From the NCBI GenBank assembly GCA_003170655.1, contig PMYY01000180.1:22509-33973 (forward strand): DNA of 11,465 nucleotides, read 5' to 3'. Within the stretch, counting starts at the first letter, position 1. Every line of letters begins with the position of its first letter. A model generated the notes under the pieces. That model searched no databases. It was not told the DNA's origin and worked only from the letters and a program-made list of their open reading frames with translations. Positions 1-6,704 of the stretch are shown here, piece by piece. The stretch comes from Nitrospiraceae bacterium (lineage in GTDB: Bacteria; Nitrospirota; Thermodesulfovibrionia; Thermodesulfovibrionales; Dissulfurispiraceae). Both the position numbers and the translations under genes were made by a program.

Positions 1-66
1 CTCATAGACAGGGGCTTCAAGTCGAAGACCTTCGGGGCTGTGAAGGTGAAGGAGGTCAAGCAATGA
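1..66 (+). CDS. rnfD: RnfD, C-terminal end only (partial)
   Basis: Only the last 21 codons and the TGA stop are present; the gene enters from the left. The visible tail reads LIDRGFKSKTFGAVKVKEVK plus Q. It fits the end of RnfD/NqrB proteins, where a conserved 'LID....K.FG' segment follows the last membrane helix. RnfD is the large membrane subunit that carries flavin and helps form the ion path. The stop codon overlaps the rnfG start as ATGA, so the two are translationally coupled. The call rests mainly on position in the operon, because the tail is too short to prove the family alone. rnfC is expected further left, outside the window. Confidence 0.85.
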   Translation, partial: LIDRGFKSKTFGAVKVKEVKQ

Positions 67-650
67 CCGGAAAAGATATTATCAAGATTACCCTGAACCT
101 AGTCGTCATTTATGTGATCGGGGGGCTTATCCTGGCGGTAGTACATGCGACGACCTCTCCTGTCAGATACAAAAATAATGTGATAGCCGAACAAAAGGCA
201 TTAAAGCTGCTTATCCCCGACGCCGACAAGATCGACAAGCTGGGAGATTGGGAAAGCCATGAGAGGCATGCCCAATACTGGATTGCCAAGAAAGGGAATG
301 ACACGATCGGATACATAGTTCAATCCTTCGGGAAGGGCTATTCCAGCTATATCAAGACGCTCATAGCTGTCGACAAGGATTTCAAGGTACAGAAGATAGA
401 GATCCTAGATGAGAAAGAGACGCCGGGGCTCGGCGACGAAGTTGAGACCCCGTCATTCAAGAGCCAGTTCAAGGGCAAGGACCTGGACCATTTGAAGGTG
501 CTCAAGACGGATACTACAGAATATATTCAAGCCATTACCGGAGCGACCATATCGAGCCGCGCCGTAACTGAGGATGCCGTGAGAAACGGCGTCCAGTTTC
601 TTAAGGACACAATACAGGGGGGAGGTGCGGCACATGTCGGCCACAACTGA
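63..650 (+). CDS. rnfG: RnfG, FMN-binding subunit of the Rnf complex
   Basis: This 195-residue protein is the single-span subunit that carries covalent FMN outside the cytoplasm and relays electrons within the Rnf complex. One membrane helix lies at about residues 9-29, followed by an extracytoplasmic FMN-binding domain. That domain holds the conserved ETPGLG stretch (119-124) and the flavinylation motif TGAT (159-162); by family knowledge Thr162 takes the FMN from the ApbE flavin transferase. The motif has Gln156 where the ApbE consensus D-x-x-(S/T)-G-A-T has Asp, which is unusual. The ATG overlaps the rnfD stop and follows a near-perfect AAGGAGGT at 49-56, so the start is secure. Its 3' end overlaps rnfE. 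Length is normal for the family. Confidence 0.95.
   Translation: MTGKDIIKITLNLVVIYVIGGLILAVVHATTSPVRYKNNVIAEQKALKLLIPDADKIDKLGDWESHERHAQYWIAKKGNDTIGYIVQSFGKGYSSYIKTLIAVDKDFKVQKIEILDEKETPGLGDEVETPSFKSQFKGKDLDHLKVLKTDTTEYIQAITGATISSRAVTEDAVRNGVQFLKDTIQGGGAAHVGHN
617..626 (+). promoter_or_regulatory. Ribosome binding site that sets the rnfE start
   Basis: The purine run GGGGGGAGGT has its GGAGG core at 621-625, 8 bases before the ATG at 634. The earlier in-frame GTG at 625 lies inside this Shine-Dalgarno sequence and so cannot use it. This decides the start at 634. Confidence 0.75.
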
Positions 651-1260
651 AGAGATCAGCTATTGGGAGCTTATAAAAAACGGCATACTCAAGGAAAACA
701 CGATATTCAAGCTCGCACTTAGCCTTTGCCCCGCAATCGCGGTGACGAATAATCTGAAGAACGGCGTCTTCATGGGCGTCGCCGTTATCTTTGTCCAGGT
801 CATGGTCAACTTGACCATTTCAGCCATGCGTAAATTCATACATCCGCGGATCAGACTGCCTATCTTCATGCTCGTCATTTCGGGATGGGTGACAGTCGTC
901 AATCTCGGTATGGACGCCCTTGTACCGGACGTCTACAGGTCGGTGGGACTCTACATACAGCTTATCGTTGCCTTTGCATCGATCTTGGCGCGCGCCGAGA
1001 TGTTTGCTAGTAAGAACACTATCATGCCTTCGATGTTCGATGGTATCGGCATGGGTCTGGGCTTCTTGGTCGCGCTGGTGACGATCAGCTTCTTCCGCGA
1101 ACTGATTGGAAAGGGCATGCTCTGGGGCGTTCCCATAATCAATGCAAAACCGCTCTTAATCCTGGTCCTGCCCGCAGGCGGGTTCTTTGCTGTGGGTATC
1201 CTTATGGCGGCATTTAACTGGATGTACGCAAAGTATTTCACCAAGGGCCATTCCCACTAA
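634..1260 (+). CDS. rnfE: RnfE, integral membrane subunit of the Rnf complex
   Basis: This 208-residue, very hydrophobic protein has about six membrane segments and belongs to the RnfE/NqrD family. Family landmarks include LCPAIAVTN (31-39) with Cys32, the ARAEMFASKN stretch (119-128) and the SFFRELIGKG segment (152-161). In the family, RnfA and RnfE form an inverted pair that holds a membrane-buried [2Fe-2S] cluster with two Cys from each subunit. Here the second RnfE cysteine is absent: the segment expected to read roughly LIV-x-N-C-x-x-L-G-RAE is LIVAFASILARAE, with Ala115 at the Cys position and Ser116 beside it. Cys32 is the only cysteine in the protein. The ATG at 634 is chosen over the GTG at 625 because of the Shine-Dalgarno position. 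The gene overlaps rnfG by 17 bases, and rnfA follows after a 35-base gap with a hairpin. Confidence 0.94.
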   Translation: MSATTEEISYWELIKNGILKENTIFKLALSLCPAIAVTNNLKNGVFMGVAVIFVQVMVNLTISAMRKFIHPRIRLPIFMLVISGWVTVVNLGMDALVPDVYRSVGLYIQLIVAFASILARAEMFASKNTIMPSMFDGIGMGLGFLVALVTISFFRELIGKGMLWGVPIINAKPLLILVLPAGGFFAVGILMAAFNWMYAKYFTKGHSH

Positions 1261-1270
1261 GGCCCTTGGT
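1240..1270 (+). other. 10-bp inverted repeat across the rnfE stop codon
   Basis: ACCAAGGGCC (1240-1249) pairs perfectly with GGCCCTTGGT (1261-1270), leaving an 11-base loop that contains the rnfE TAA stop. No T run follows, so it does not look like an intrinsic terminator. It ends 10 bases before the rnfA ribosome binding site. An mRNA processing or stabilising hairpin, or one that tunes translation between rnfE and rnfA, is plausible but inferred. Confidence 0.65.
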
Positions 1271-1295
1271 ATCATTGGAAAGGGGAGATTGAACG

Positions 1296-1886
1296 ATGAC
1301 GGAATTCGTGAAACTTTTTGAGCTGTTAATCTCAGCATCGCTGGTTAATAATTTTGTCTTTACCTGGTTTTTGGGGCTCTGCATATTTTTCGGCGTCTCC
1401 AAGAAAATGGAGACCGCACTCGGCATGAGCGTCACCTTCACTGCTGTTATGATGATCAGCACGGCTATAAGCTGGATCGTCTACAAGTTAATTATGGTGC
1501 CTCTGAATATCGAATTCCTGATGATTATTGTCTTTATCGGTATCGTTGCGGGTCTGGTTCAGGGATCAGATACGATTATGAGGAAAGTCGCCCCGGCGCT
1601 CTATTATAAGCTCGGTATTTATCTTGCCCTGATATCGACGAACTGCATCATCCTGGCAGTACCTCTGATGAGTGTTGGCAATAAATACAGCTTCATCGAA
1701 AGCATAGTGTTTGCCCTCGGGTCCGGTCTTGGGTTCTCCCTTGCGCTCATTATCATGGCGAGCATACGCGAAAAGCTCGAACTCGCTGACGTACCCAAAT
1801 ATTTCAAGGGACTGCCCATGGCCTTTGTCGTTACGGGCATGATAGCGCTGGCATTCACCGGGTTTGCGGGTCTGATCAAGCACTGA
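1296..1886 (+). CDS. rnfA: RnfA, integral membrane subunit of the Rnf complex
   Basis: This 196-residue protein with about six membrane helices belongs to the RnfA/NqrE family and is the inverted-topology partner of RnfE. Both family cysteines that ligate the intramembrane [2Fe-2S] cluster are present: Cys29 in FLGLCIFFGVSKK (25-37) and Cys117 in LISTNCIIL (112-120). The LVNNF segment (16-20) is also typical. Small departures from the common form are Ile30 after Cys29, where Pro is usual, and Ala111 where many members have Pro. The start has AGGGGAG at 1281-1287, 8 bases before the ATG. The gene follows rnfE after a hairpin and precedes rnfB by 66 bases. Length matches the family, and no frameshift is seen. 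Confidence 0.95.
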   Translation: MTEFVKLFELLISASLVNNFVFTWFLGLCIFFGVSKKMETALGMSVTFTAVMMISTAISWIVYKLIMVPLNIEFLMIIVFIGIVAGLVQGSDTIMRKVAPALYYKLGIYLALISTNCIILAVPLMSVGNKYSFIESIVFALGSGLGFSLALIIMASIREKLELADVPKYFKGLPMAFVVTGMIALAFTGFAGLIKH

Positions 1887-1939
1887 CGGCAGGACTGTCC
1901 CAGAGGCTAAATGTTAAAATAATTCATAAGCGTTGAAAC

Positions 1940-1945
1940 GGAGGT
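1940..1945 (+). promoter_or_regulatory. Ribosome binding site supporting the long rnfB start
   Basis: GGAGGT lies 7 bases before the ATG at 1953. It supports initiation there rather than at the internal ATG at 2118, which begins inside the membrane helix. The 45-residue N-terminal extension is therefore probably translated. Confidence 0.7.
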
Positions 1946-1952
1946 AGTATCG

Positions 1953-3119
1953 ATGTATGAGGCACATAAAATAATAACGGACATCCTGGGACTGTTCCAG
2001 TTTACCGATATATCACAGTTTCTGCTGCCAAAGGTTGGCGTCGGCGCGGAGATCGAGGCCAAGGAGATCGTGTCGATTGCGCCACTCCTTAAGTACACTT
2101 TGATCTTTCTTGCCGGCATGAGCACAGTATTCGGTTTCGTGCTTGCCTTTGCCGCAAAGAAGTTTGCAGTGAAGATCGATCCGAGGGTTGAGCAGGTAAA
2201 CGACGTTCTGGCCCACGCCCACTGCGGAGCGTGCGGCTATGCGGGTTGCGAACAATATGCCGAGGCGGTGGTCAAGGATCCAAACGTCTCCCCGAGCCTT
2301 TGTATCCCTGCCGGTGAAAAGGCGGCCCTGAAGGTTGCTGAAATTACGGGCAAGAAGGCGGAGATCAAAGAAAAGGAATTGGCCAGGGTAATATGTCAAG
2401 GCGGCTGGTCTAAATCACAGAAAAAATACGCATATGAGGGCGTCATGGATTGCCGCGCGGCAGTGCTGGCCGGGGGCGGCGACAAATCCTGCATTTACGG
2501 ATGCCTGGGCTACGGAACTTGTGAAAGAGTGTGTCCCTTTGACGCAATCAAGATGGGCAGCGACAATCTACCAATTATCGATAAGGATAAATGCACCGCA
2601 TGCAGGAAGTGCGAAGCTGCCTGCCCAAAGAAAGTGATCGAAGTGCTGCCTGCGGCGAAGGCCGTACTGGTTTCCTGCCACTCACGGGACAAGGGGGCCG
2701 ATGTCCGTAAAGCCTGCAAGGTCGGGTGCATAGCCTGCGGGATGTGCGTGAAGGTCTGTCCGTTTGACGCCCCTAAAATTGATAAGAATCTTGCAAGGAT
2801 CGACATGGACAAATGCCGGGTTTGCGGGCTCTGCGTGGCTAAATGCCCGACTAATGCCATTGAGGACTTTATCGCGCCGCGGACAAAGGCATCAGTGCTC
2901 GATAACTGCATCGGATGCCAGATATGCGCCAAAGCGTGTCCCGTAGAAGCTATTACCGGTGAGAACAAAAAGAAGCATGTGATCAACCAGGGAAAATGCA
3001 TCGGCTGCGGAATCTGCGCAATCAAGTGCCCCGTGCAGGCTATCGGCGGCACCTTCAATGCCGAACAGATAAGGATTGCAAAACAGAAAGAGAAGGCAAA
3101 AAAAGCAGCAGTAGCATAA
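1953..3119 (+). CDS. rnfB: RnfB, extended iron-sulfur subunit of the Rnf complex
   Basis: This 388-residue protein is the membrane-anchored subunit thought to receive electrons from ferredoxin. In order it shows an N-terminal extension of about 45 residues, one membrane helix (about 46-68) and the Fe-S domain HCGACGYAGC with Cys91, 94, 99 and 117. A Cys-rich linker follows (Cys148, 167, 180, 184, 190, 194), then five CxxCxxCxxxCP motifs starting at Cys214, 259, 288, 319 and 349. The total is 32 cysteines, enough for up to eight [4Fe-4S] clusters. Proteobacterial RnfB is about 190 residues with one Fe-S domain plus one two-cluster ferredoxin unit. This protein resembles the longer RnfB of clostridia, Bacteroides and Thermotoga, with an extra two-motif ferredoxin unit at the C-terminus (about 319-359). 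The Lys/Ala-rich tail is probably disordered. It is the last gene of the Rnf operon, and a terminator-like hairpin follows. Confidence 0.95.
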   Translation: MYEAHKIITDILGLFQFTDISQFLLPKVGVGAEIEAKEIVSIAPLLKYTLIFLAGMSTVFGFVLAFAAKKFAVKIDPRVEQVNDVLAHAHCGACGYAGCEQYAEAVVKDPNVSPSLCIPAGEKAALKVAEITGKKAEIKEKELARVICQGGWSKSQKKYAYEGVMDCRAAVLAGGGDKSCIYGCLGYGTCERVCPFDAIKMGSDNLPIIDKDKCTACRKCEAACPKKVIEVLPAAKAVLVSCHSRDKGADVRKACKVGCIACGMCVKVCPFDAPKIDKNLARIDMDKCRVCGLCVAKCPTNAIEDFIAPRTKASVLDNCIGCQICAKACPVEAITGENKKKHVINQGKCIGCGICAIKCPVQAIGGTFNAEQIRIAKQKEKAKKAAVA

Positions 3120-3124
3120 CATTA

Positions 3125-3177
3125 AGGCGTCCCCTAATGGACTTGAGAACGCTTTTTCATTAGGGGACGTTTCTATT
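3125..3177 (+). terminator. Probable intrinsic terminator after rnfB
   Basis: CGTCCCCTAATG (3128-3139) pairs perfectly with CATTAGGGGACG (3158-3169). Two G-U pairs and one A-U pair can extend the stem outward. The loop is 18 bases, and the T-rich tail TTTCTATTT (3170-3178) follows. It separates the Rnf genes from the glycosyltransferases. The long loop and interrupted T run make it less than ideal, so partial readthrough is possible. Confidence 0.7.
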
Positions 3178-3201
3178 TACAAGGAAGAAACTATAGAAAA
3201 A

Positions 3202-4338
3202 ATGCGGATTGCCTTTGTTAAAAAACGCTTTTCCCTTCACGGCGGGGCGGAGCAGTACCTAAGGACCCTTCTCGGCGAACTTAGAAAAGAGGGACATGAT
3301 CTGCATGTATTAGCCAATCATTGGACGAACGAATCAGGTTTCACGTTCCATAAAGTCGAAATCATTCCGGTAACGTCGTTTCTTTCGGTCCTTTCATTCA
3401 GTAAGAATTCAGCGAAGGCATTGATGCGCGACAGGTTCGATTGCATAGTCAGCTTTGAGCGTACGGAATACCAGGACGTATACCGTGCCGGCGACGGCTG
3501 CCACAAGGCGTGGCTTGAAATAAGAAGCGAAATCGAACACTCATATAAGCGGCTTTCGTTCAGCATCAATCCTCTGCATCGCTATACCCTCTCGATTGAA
3601 AAATATATTTTTGAAAATACGCCCCTCATTGTAGTCAATTCGAACATGGTGAAAGAACAGATAAGGAGATATTACGGCACTTCCGAAGATAAGATAACTG
3701 TGGCTTACAACGGCGTCGATCTGAATAGATATTCACCTGTCAATCGCGGAAGATGGCGTCCCGGAATGCGACAGGCCGTAGGATTAGGAGACCATGACAA
3801 GGTCATACTGTTTGTCGGGTCGGGGTTCAGGCGCAAGGGACTCGAAACGCTGATCCGTTCACTGCCGAATGTGAAGAAATCTCTCCATGGCGAAAGACTT
3901 GTTACGATTGTCGTTGGTAAAGGCGACACCGATCTGTACCGGCAGACGGCAAAGCGCTTCGGTGTTGAAGGCGATATTATCTTCCTCGGGCCGCAGTCCG
4001 GCATCGAAAAGTTTTATGCCGCTGCCGATATTTTTGTTTTGCCAACTATTTATGACCCTTTCAGCAATGCCTGTCTCGAAGCTATGGCGTCCGGCCTGCC
4101 CGTGGTAACCACCCGGAACAACGGCGCTGCAGAAATTATCGAAGAAGGAAAGGAAGGCTTTGTAACGGCCTCCATAACAGATTCTTCGGAGCTGGCAGGC
4201 GAGATTGTCATGGCCTTTGCGAACGCCCAAGTCATCGGGATGAGGGCGAGGGCAAAAGCGGAGCAATTATCTATAGAAAAGTCGGCATCTGCCTTCATTG
4301 GCATTATACGACGTGTCTGCAGAAAGGAAGCACGGTGA
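3202..4338 (+). CDS. GT4 glycosyltransferase, WaaG-like
   Basis: This 378-residue GT-B fold glycosyltransferase of family GT4 is likely a retaining enzyme that adds a sugar to lipid A-core or a related glycan at the inner face of the membrane. The N-terminal acceptor domain has the glycine loop in FSLHGGAEQYL (10-20). The linker region has VVNSNMVKEQI (144-154) and YNGVDLNRYSP (169-179). The donor domain has FVGSGFRRKGLETLI (204-218), and the nucleotide-sugar site is YDPFSNACLEAMASGLP (284-300). In the usual E-x7-E motif the first acid is Asp285 and the second Glu293. The whole layout resembles LPS core glucosyltransferase I (WaaG/RfaG). The nearest Shine-Dalgarno is AAGGAAG at 3181-3187, rather far from the ATG. 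The stop overlaps the next start as GTGA, so the genes are coupled. The exact sugar cannot be read from sequence. Confidence 0.88.
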   Translation: MRIAFVKKRFSLHGGAEQYLRTLLGELRKEGHDLHVLANHWTNESGFTFHKVEIIPVTSFLSVLSFSKNSAKALMRDRFDCIVSFERTEYQDVYRAGDGCHKAWLEIRSEIEHSYKRLSFSINPLHRYTLSIEKYIFENTPLIVVNSNMVKEQIRRYYGTSEDKITVAYNGVDLNRYSPVNRGRWRPGMRQAVGLGDHDKVILFVGSGFRRKGLETLIRSLPNVKKSLHGERLVTIVVGKGDTDLYRQTAKRFGVEGDIIFLGPQSGIEKFYAAADIFVLPTIYDPFSNACLEAMASGLPVVTTRNNGAAEIIEEGKEGFVTASITDSSELAGEIVMAFANAQVIGMRARAKAEQLSIEKSASAFIGIIRRVCRKEAR

Positions 4339-5411
4339 CGGGCATGTTATTTAGACTATTCCGAAGTCTTATCCGATCGACTAAATTCCGCAAGGAAGAC
4401 ATAAAAAGCATTCTTGTTATCAGGATGAACAGGATAGGCGATATGATCTATACAATACCTCTCGTCAGGACGTTGAGAAATGAATTTCCCGAAGCAACAA
4501 TTACGGTACTCGCTGAAAATACGAATGCAGAAGTGATTCAATGCCAACCATACATTGACAGGGTGCTGATTTATAAGAGGGGCTCCGGAATACTGAGAAA
4601 CACGATTACCAACATAATGCGAACCCTCCAAGGTGCTGATTTTGATCTGGCAATAGGTGTAAAAGGCGGATTTTCAACCTTTCTTGCAACTGCCGCACTC
4701 CTTAGCGGCGCGAAATACCGAACAGGCTACAAGTCGCTTAAGGGATGCTTTAGGGATAGGTTTTATAATCTTCCTGTTCAACCGATAGAATTCTCGGCGC
4801 ACCATCAGGCTGACGCATGCCTGCATCTTCTGCATGCTGTCGGTGTGAAGAAAGAAATTAGAGATATTAGCCTTACTATCCCGGACCGGTTCATAGCTTC
4901 AGCAGTCGATTTTCTTATGGCGAACGGAGTAAAGCAGAAGGAAAGATTGGTTGTTTTCAATATCAGCAGCAACAGGGAAAAATCGACATGGAGAACCGGC
5001 AGCTTCGTGGAACTAGGGAAATATCTCATTGACAGATATCAGTGCAGATGCATAATTACCGGAGTCTCCTCCGACGAGGAGAAGTCATCAGCAATTCGCA
5101 GGGAAATAGGCGAGGGCTCGTATTATTATAAAACGGCAAGTGTTATGGATTTCGCAGCTATAGTTTCGATGAGCAATCTACTTATTACCGGCGAGGGAGG
5201 CTCAAGCCATATCGGCGCTGCAGCTGGGCCAATGGTAATCAGTCTTTTCGGAGAGGCTAATCCCTTGGTTTGGCGTCCCTATGGGGAACAGCATTTAGTA
5301 TTGAGACAGCCGGATTGCGATGCCAAATCGATAACTGTGGACAACGTTATAGCGGCCATAGATATGATGACAAGCTGGCAGGACGCTGAACGGGGTGATC
5401 GTACAACATGA
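4335..5411 (+). CDS. GT9 heptosyltransferase-family protein
   Basis: This 358-residue protein is of the ADP-heptose:LPS heptosyltransferase family (GT9, inverting, GT-B fold). The N-terminal motif ILVIRMNRIGDMIYTIPL (26-43) carries Asp36, matching the catalytic aspartate of WaaC-like enzymes. FNISSNREKSTW (208-219) carries Lys216 at the donor-phosphate lysine position. The donor site is GEGGSSHIGAAAGP (286-299), followed by ISLFGEANPLVWRPYG (302-317). The common (D/E)-(S/T)-(G/A)-P-M-H-(I/L)-A-A-A form is altered: SSH replaces PMH. The GTG start overlaps the previous stop, with AGGA about 6 bases upstream; an ATG at 4344 is the alternative and would trim three residues. The role is probably heptose or another sugar addition to LPS core. 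Which heptosyltransferase step it performs is not resolved. Confidence 0.88.
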   Translation: MTGMLFRLFRSLIRSTKFRKEDIKSILVIRMNRIGDMIYTIPLVRTLRNEFPEATITVLAENTNAEVIQCQPYIDRVLIYKRGSGILRNTITNIMRTLQGADFDLAIGVKGGFSTFLATAALLSGAKYRTGYKSLKGCFRDRFYNLPVQPIEFSAHHQADACLHLLHAVGVKKEIRDISLTIPDRFIASAVDFLMANGVKQKERLVVFNISSNREKSTWRTGSFVELGKYLIDRYQCRCIITGVSSDEEKSSAIRREIGEGSYYYKTASVMDFAAIVSMSNLLITGEGGSSHIGAAAGPMVISLFGEANPLVWRPYGEQHLVLRQPDCDAKSITVDNVIAAIDMMTSWQDAERGDRTT

Positions 5412-5537
5412 GGAGACATCTCTCCTGGTGATAGTCAGTATTCAGGAGGGGCTCGAGACACAGATCCAATAGGCCTGTTCAACATGATAGGGCAAGCCGG
5501 AAGGCTCAACCTCAGAACGTCTGCATGAACTGGACAT
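5412..5537 (+). other. 126-bp gap between GT9 and GT4 genes
   Basis: No gene is supported here. At its left edge AGGAGA (5411-5416) and TCTCCT (5421-5426) form a small 6-bp hairpin with a 4-base loop next to the preceding stop. A good Shine-Dalgarno-like AGGAGGGG (5453-5460) has no start codon at a useful distance. This is the widest break inside the glycosyltransferase run. No convincing promoter was found. Confidence 0.5.
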
Positions 5538-6704
5538 ATGGATTTTGATTCGCCGCTTCAAATTACAACTTTCGTCCTTCTTTTGGGAAAAACCATATCT
5601 GATAAGTTAAAATATTACGTGTTAACCATACTGCATACTGAATCTTCGATGGGTTGGGGAGGGCAAGAGATAAGAATAGTTAATGAATCCGCCGGCATGG
5701 CACGGCGGGGGCATCGCATCATAGTCGCAGCTCCGGTCAACAGCAATATATTTAGACGGGCCCAGGACGCAGGGTTGCAGGTTCTTCCGTCCGAATTTCG
5801 GAAAAAAAATCCCTTTTCCGTATTTAGCGCGGTATCGATGATAGATGGAATTAAGCCTGATATCATTAATACTCACAGTTCATCGGATAGTTGGGTATCA
5901 AGTATGGCCGCTAAACTATCCAGGACCAGACCGAAAATAATAAGGACCAGGCATCTTTCCACCCCTATCAGCCGTTCCTTCCCGAGTCGCGTAATTTATG
6001 ATCTGCTGCCCGATGCCGTCATGACGACCGGTGAGGAGATCCGGCAGCGAATGATTCGCTTTAACGGCTTCAGGGATTCCAAGATATATGCGATCCCGAC
6101 AGGAATAGATATTTGCAGATTTAATCCGGACAAAGTAGAGCCTGCGTTTAGGTCGGATAGTTTTGCTGTCGGTATGGTCGGCGTGCTGCGAAGCTGGAAG
6201 GGGCATGTTTTTCTATTGAGAGCCATTCCTGATATTGTAAAACATATTCCGAATGCACATTTTTATATCGTTGGTGAAGGGCCACAGCGTGAGAATATTG
6301 AGGGGATTGTAAGGGATATGTTATTGCAGGATAGAGTCTCTTTGCTTGGGCATAGAGAAGACATACCTGAAATAATGGCCTCACTCGATGTCATCGTTCA
6401 TCCGTCTTACGCTGGAGAAGGAATACCCCAATCCTTACTCCAGGCGCTTGCAATGAAGAGACCGGTTGTAGCGTCCGATGCTGGGGCAATCAAAGAGATT
6501 ATTATGGACAACACAACCGGATACTTAATAGAATCTGAAAACCCCAACCGGATAGCGGAAAAGGTGGCTGTGCTTTATCAGCGTCCTGAGTTAGGAGAAG
6601 TTTTTGGAGAGAACGGAAGAAGGCTTGTTGTAGAAAAACATTCTATTGAGCATATGCTCGACAAAATAGAAGCCCTCTATCGTGAGCTGTTTGATAATGA
6701 ATGA
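5538..6704 (+). CDS. GT4 glycosyltransferase, N-terminus uncertain
   Basis: This GT-B fold glycosyltransferase of family GT4 has 388 residues from the first ATG. The acceptor domain begins at HTESSMGWGGQEIRI (33-47), the usual N-terminus of this subgroup, so the first 27 or so residues look like an extra leader. An in-frame GTG at 5619 would give a 361-residue protein of typical form. Neither start has a clear Shine-Dalgarno sequence. Other marks are NTHSSSDSW (111-119), IPTGIDICRFNP (186-197), VGVLRSWKGH (214-223), YIVGEGPQREN (243-253) and HPSYAGEGIPQSLLQALAMK (288-307). The E-x7-E position reads Glu294-x7-Gln302, with the second Glu replaced. GAIKEI (316-321) follows. It probably acts in LPS core or surface glycan assembly with its neighbours. 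Substrate is unknown. The stop overlaps the next gene. Confidence 0.83.
   Translation: MDFDSPLQITTFVLLLGKTISDKLKYYVLTILHTESSMGWGGQEIRIVNESAGMARRGHRIIVAAPVNSNIFRRAQDAGLQVLPSEFRKKNPFSVFSAVSMIDGIKPDIINTHSSSDSWVSSMAAKLSRTRPKIIRTRHLSTPISRSFPSRVIYDLLPDAVMTTGEEIRQRMIRFNGFRDSKIYAIPTGIDICRFNPDKVEPAFRSDSFAVGMVGVLRSWKGHVFLLRAIPDIVKHIPNAHFYIVGEGPQRENIEGIVRDMLLQDRVSLLGHREDIPEIMASLDVIVHPSYAGEGIPQSLLQALAMKRPVVASDAGAIKEIIMDNTTGYLIESENPNRIAEKVAVLYQRPELGEVFGENGRRLVVEKHSIEHMLDKIEALYRELFDNE

Noticed and set aside
625..633. GTG at 625 as the rnfE start
   Set aside because: The codon sits inside the Shine-Dalgarno sequence of the ATG at 634, leaving no ribosome binding site for itself.
1240..1270. Intrinsic terminator between rnfE and rnfA
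   Set aside because: The stem is strong but no T run follows, and termination here would separate essential subunits of one complex.
2510..3058. Long minus-strand open frame opposite rnfB
   Set aside because: It is a by-product of the repeated cysteine motifs of rnfB. The plus-strand protein is unambiguous.
5395..5454. Short open frame starting at GTG 5395 that overlaps the end of the GT9 gene
   Set aside because: It is about 20 codons long, has no ribosome binding site and resembles no known peptide family.
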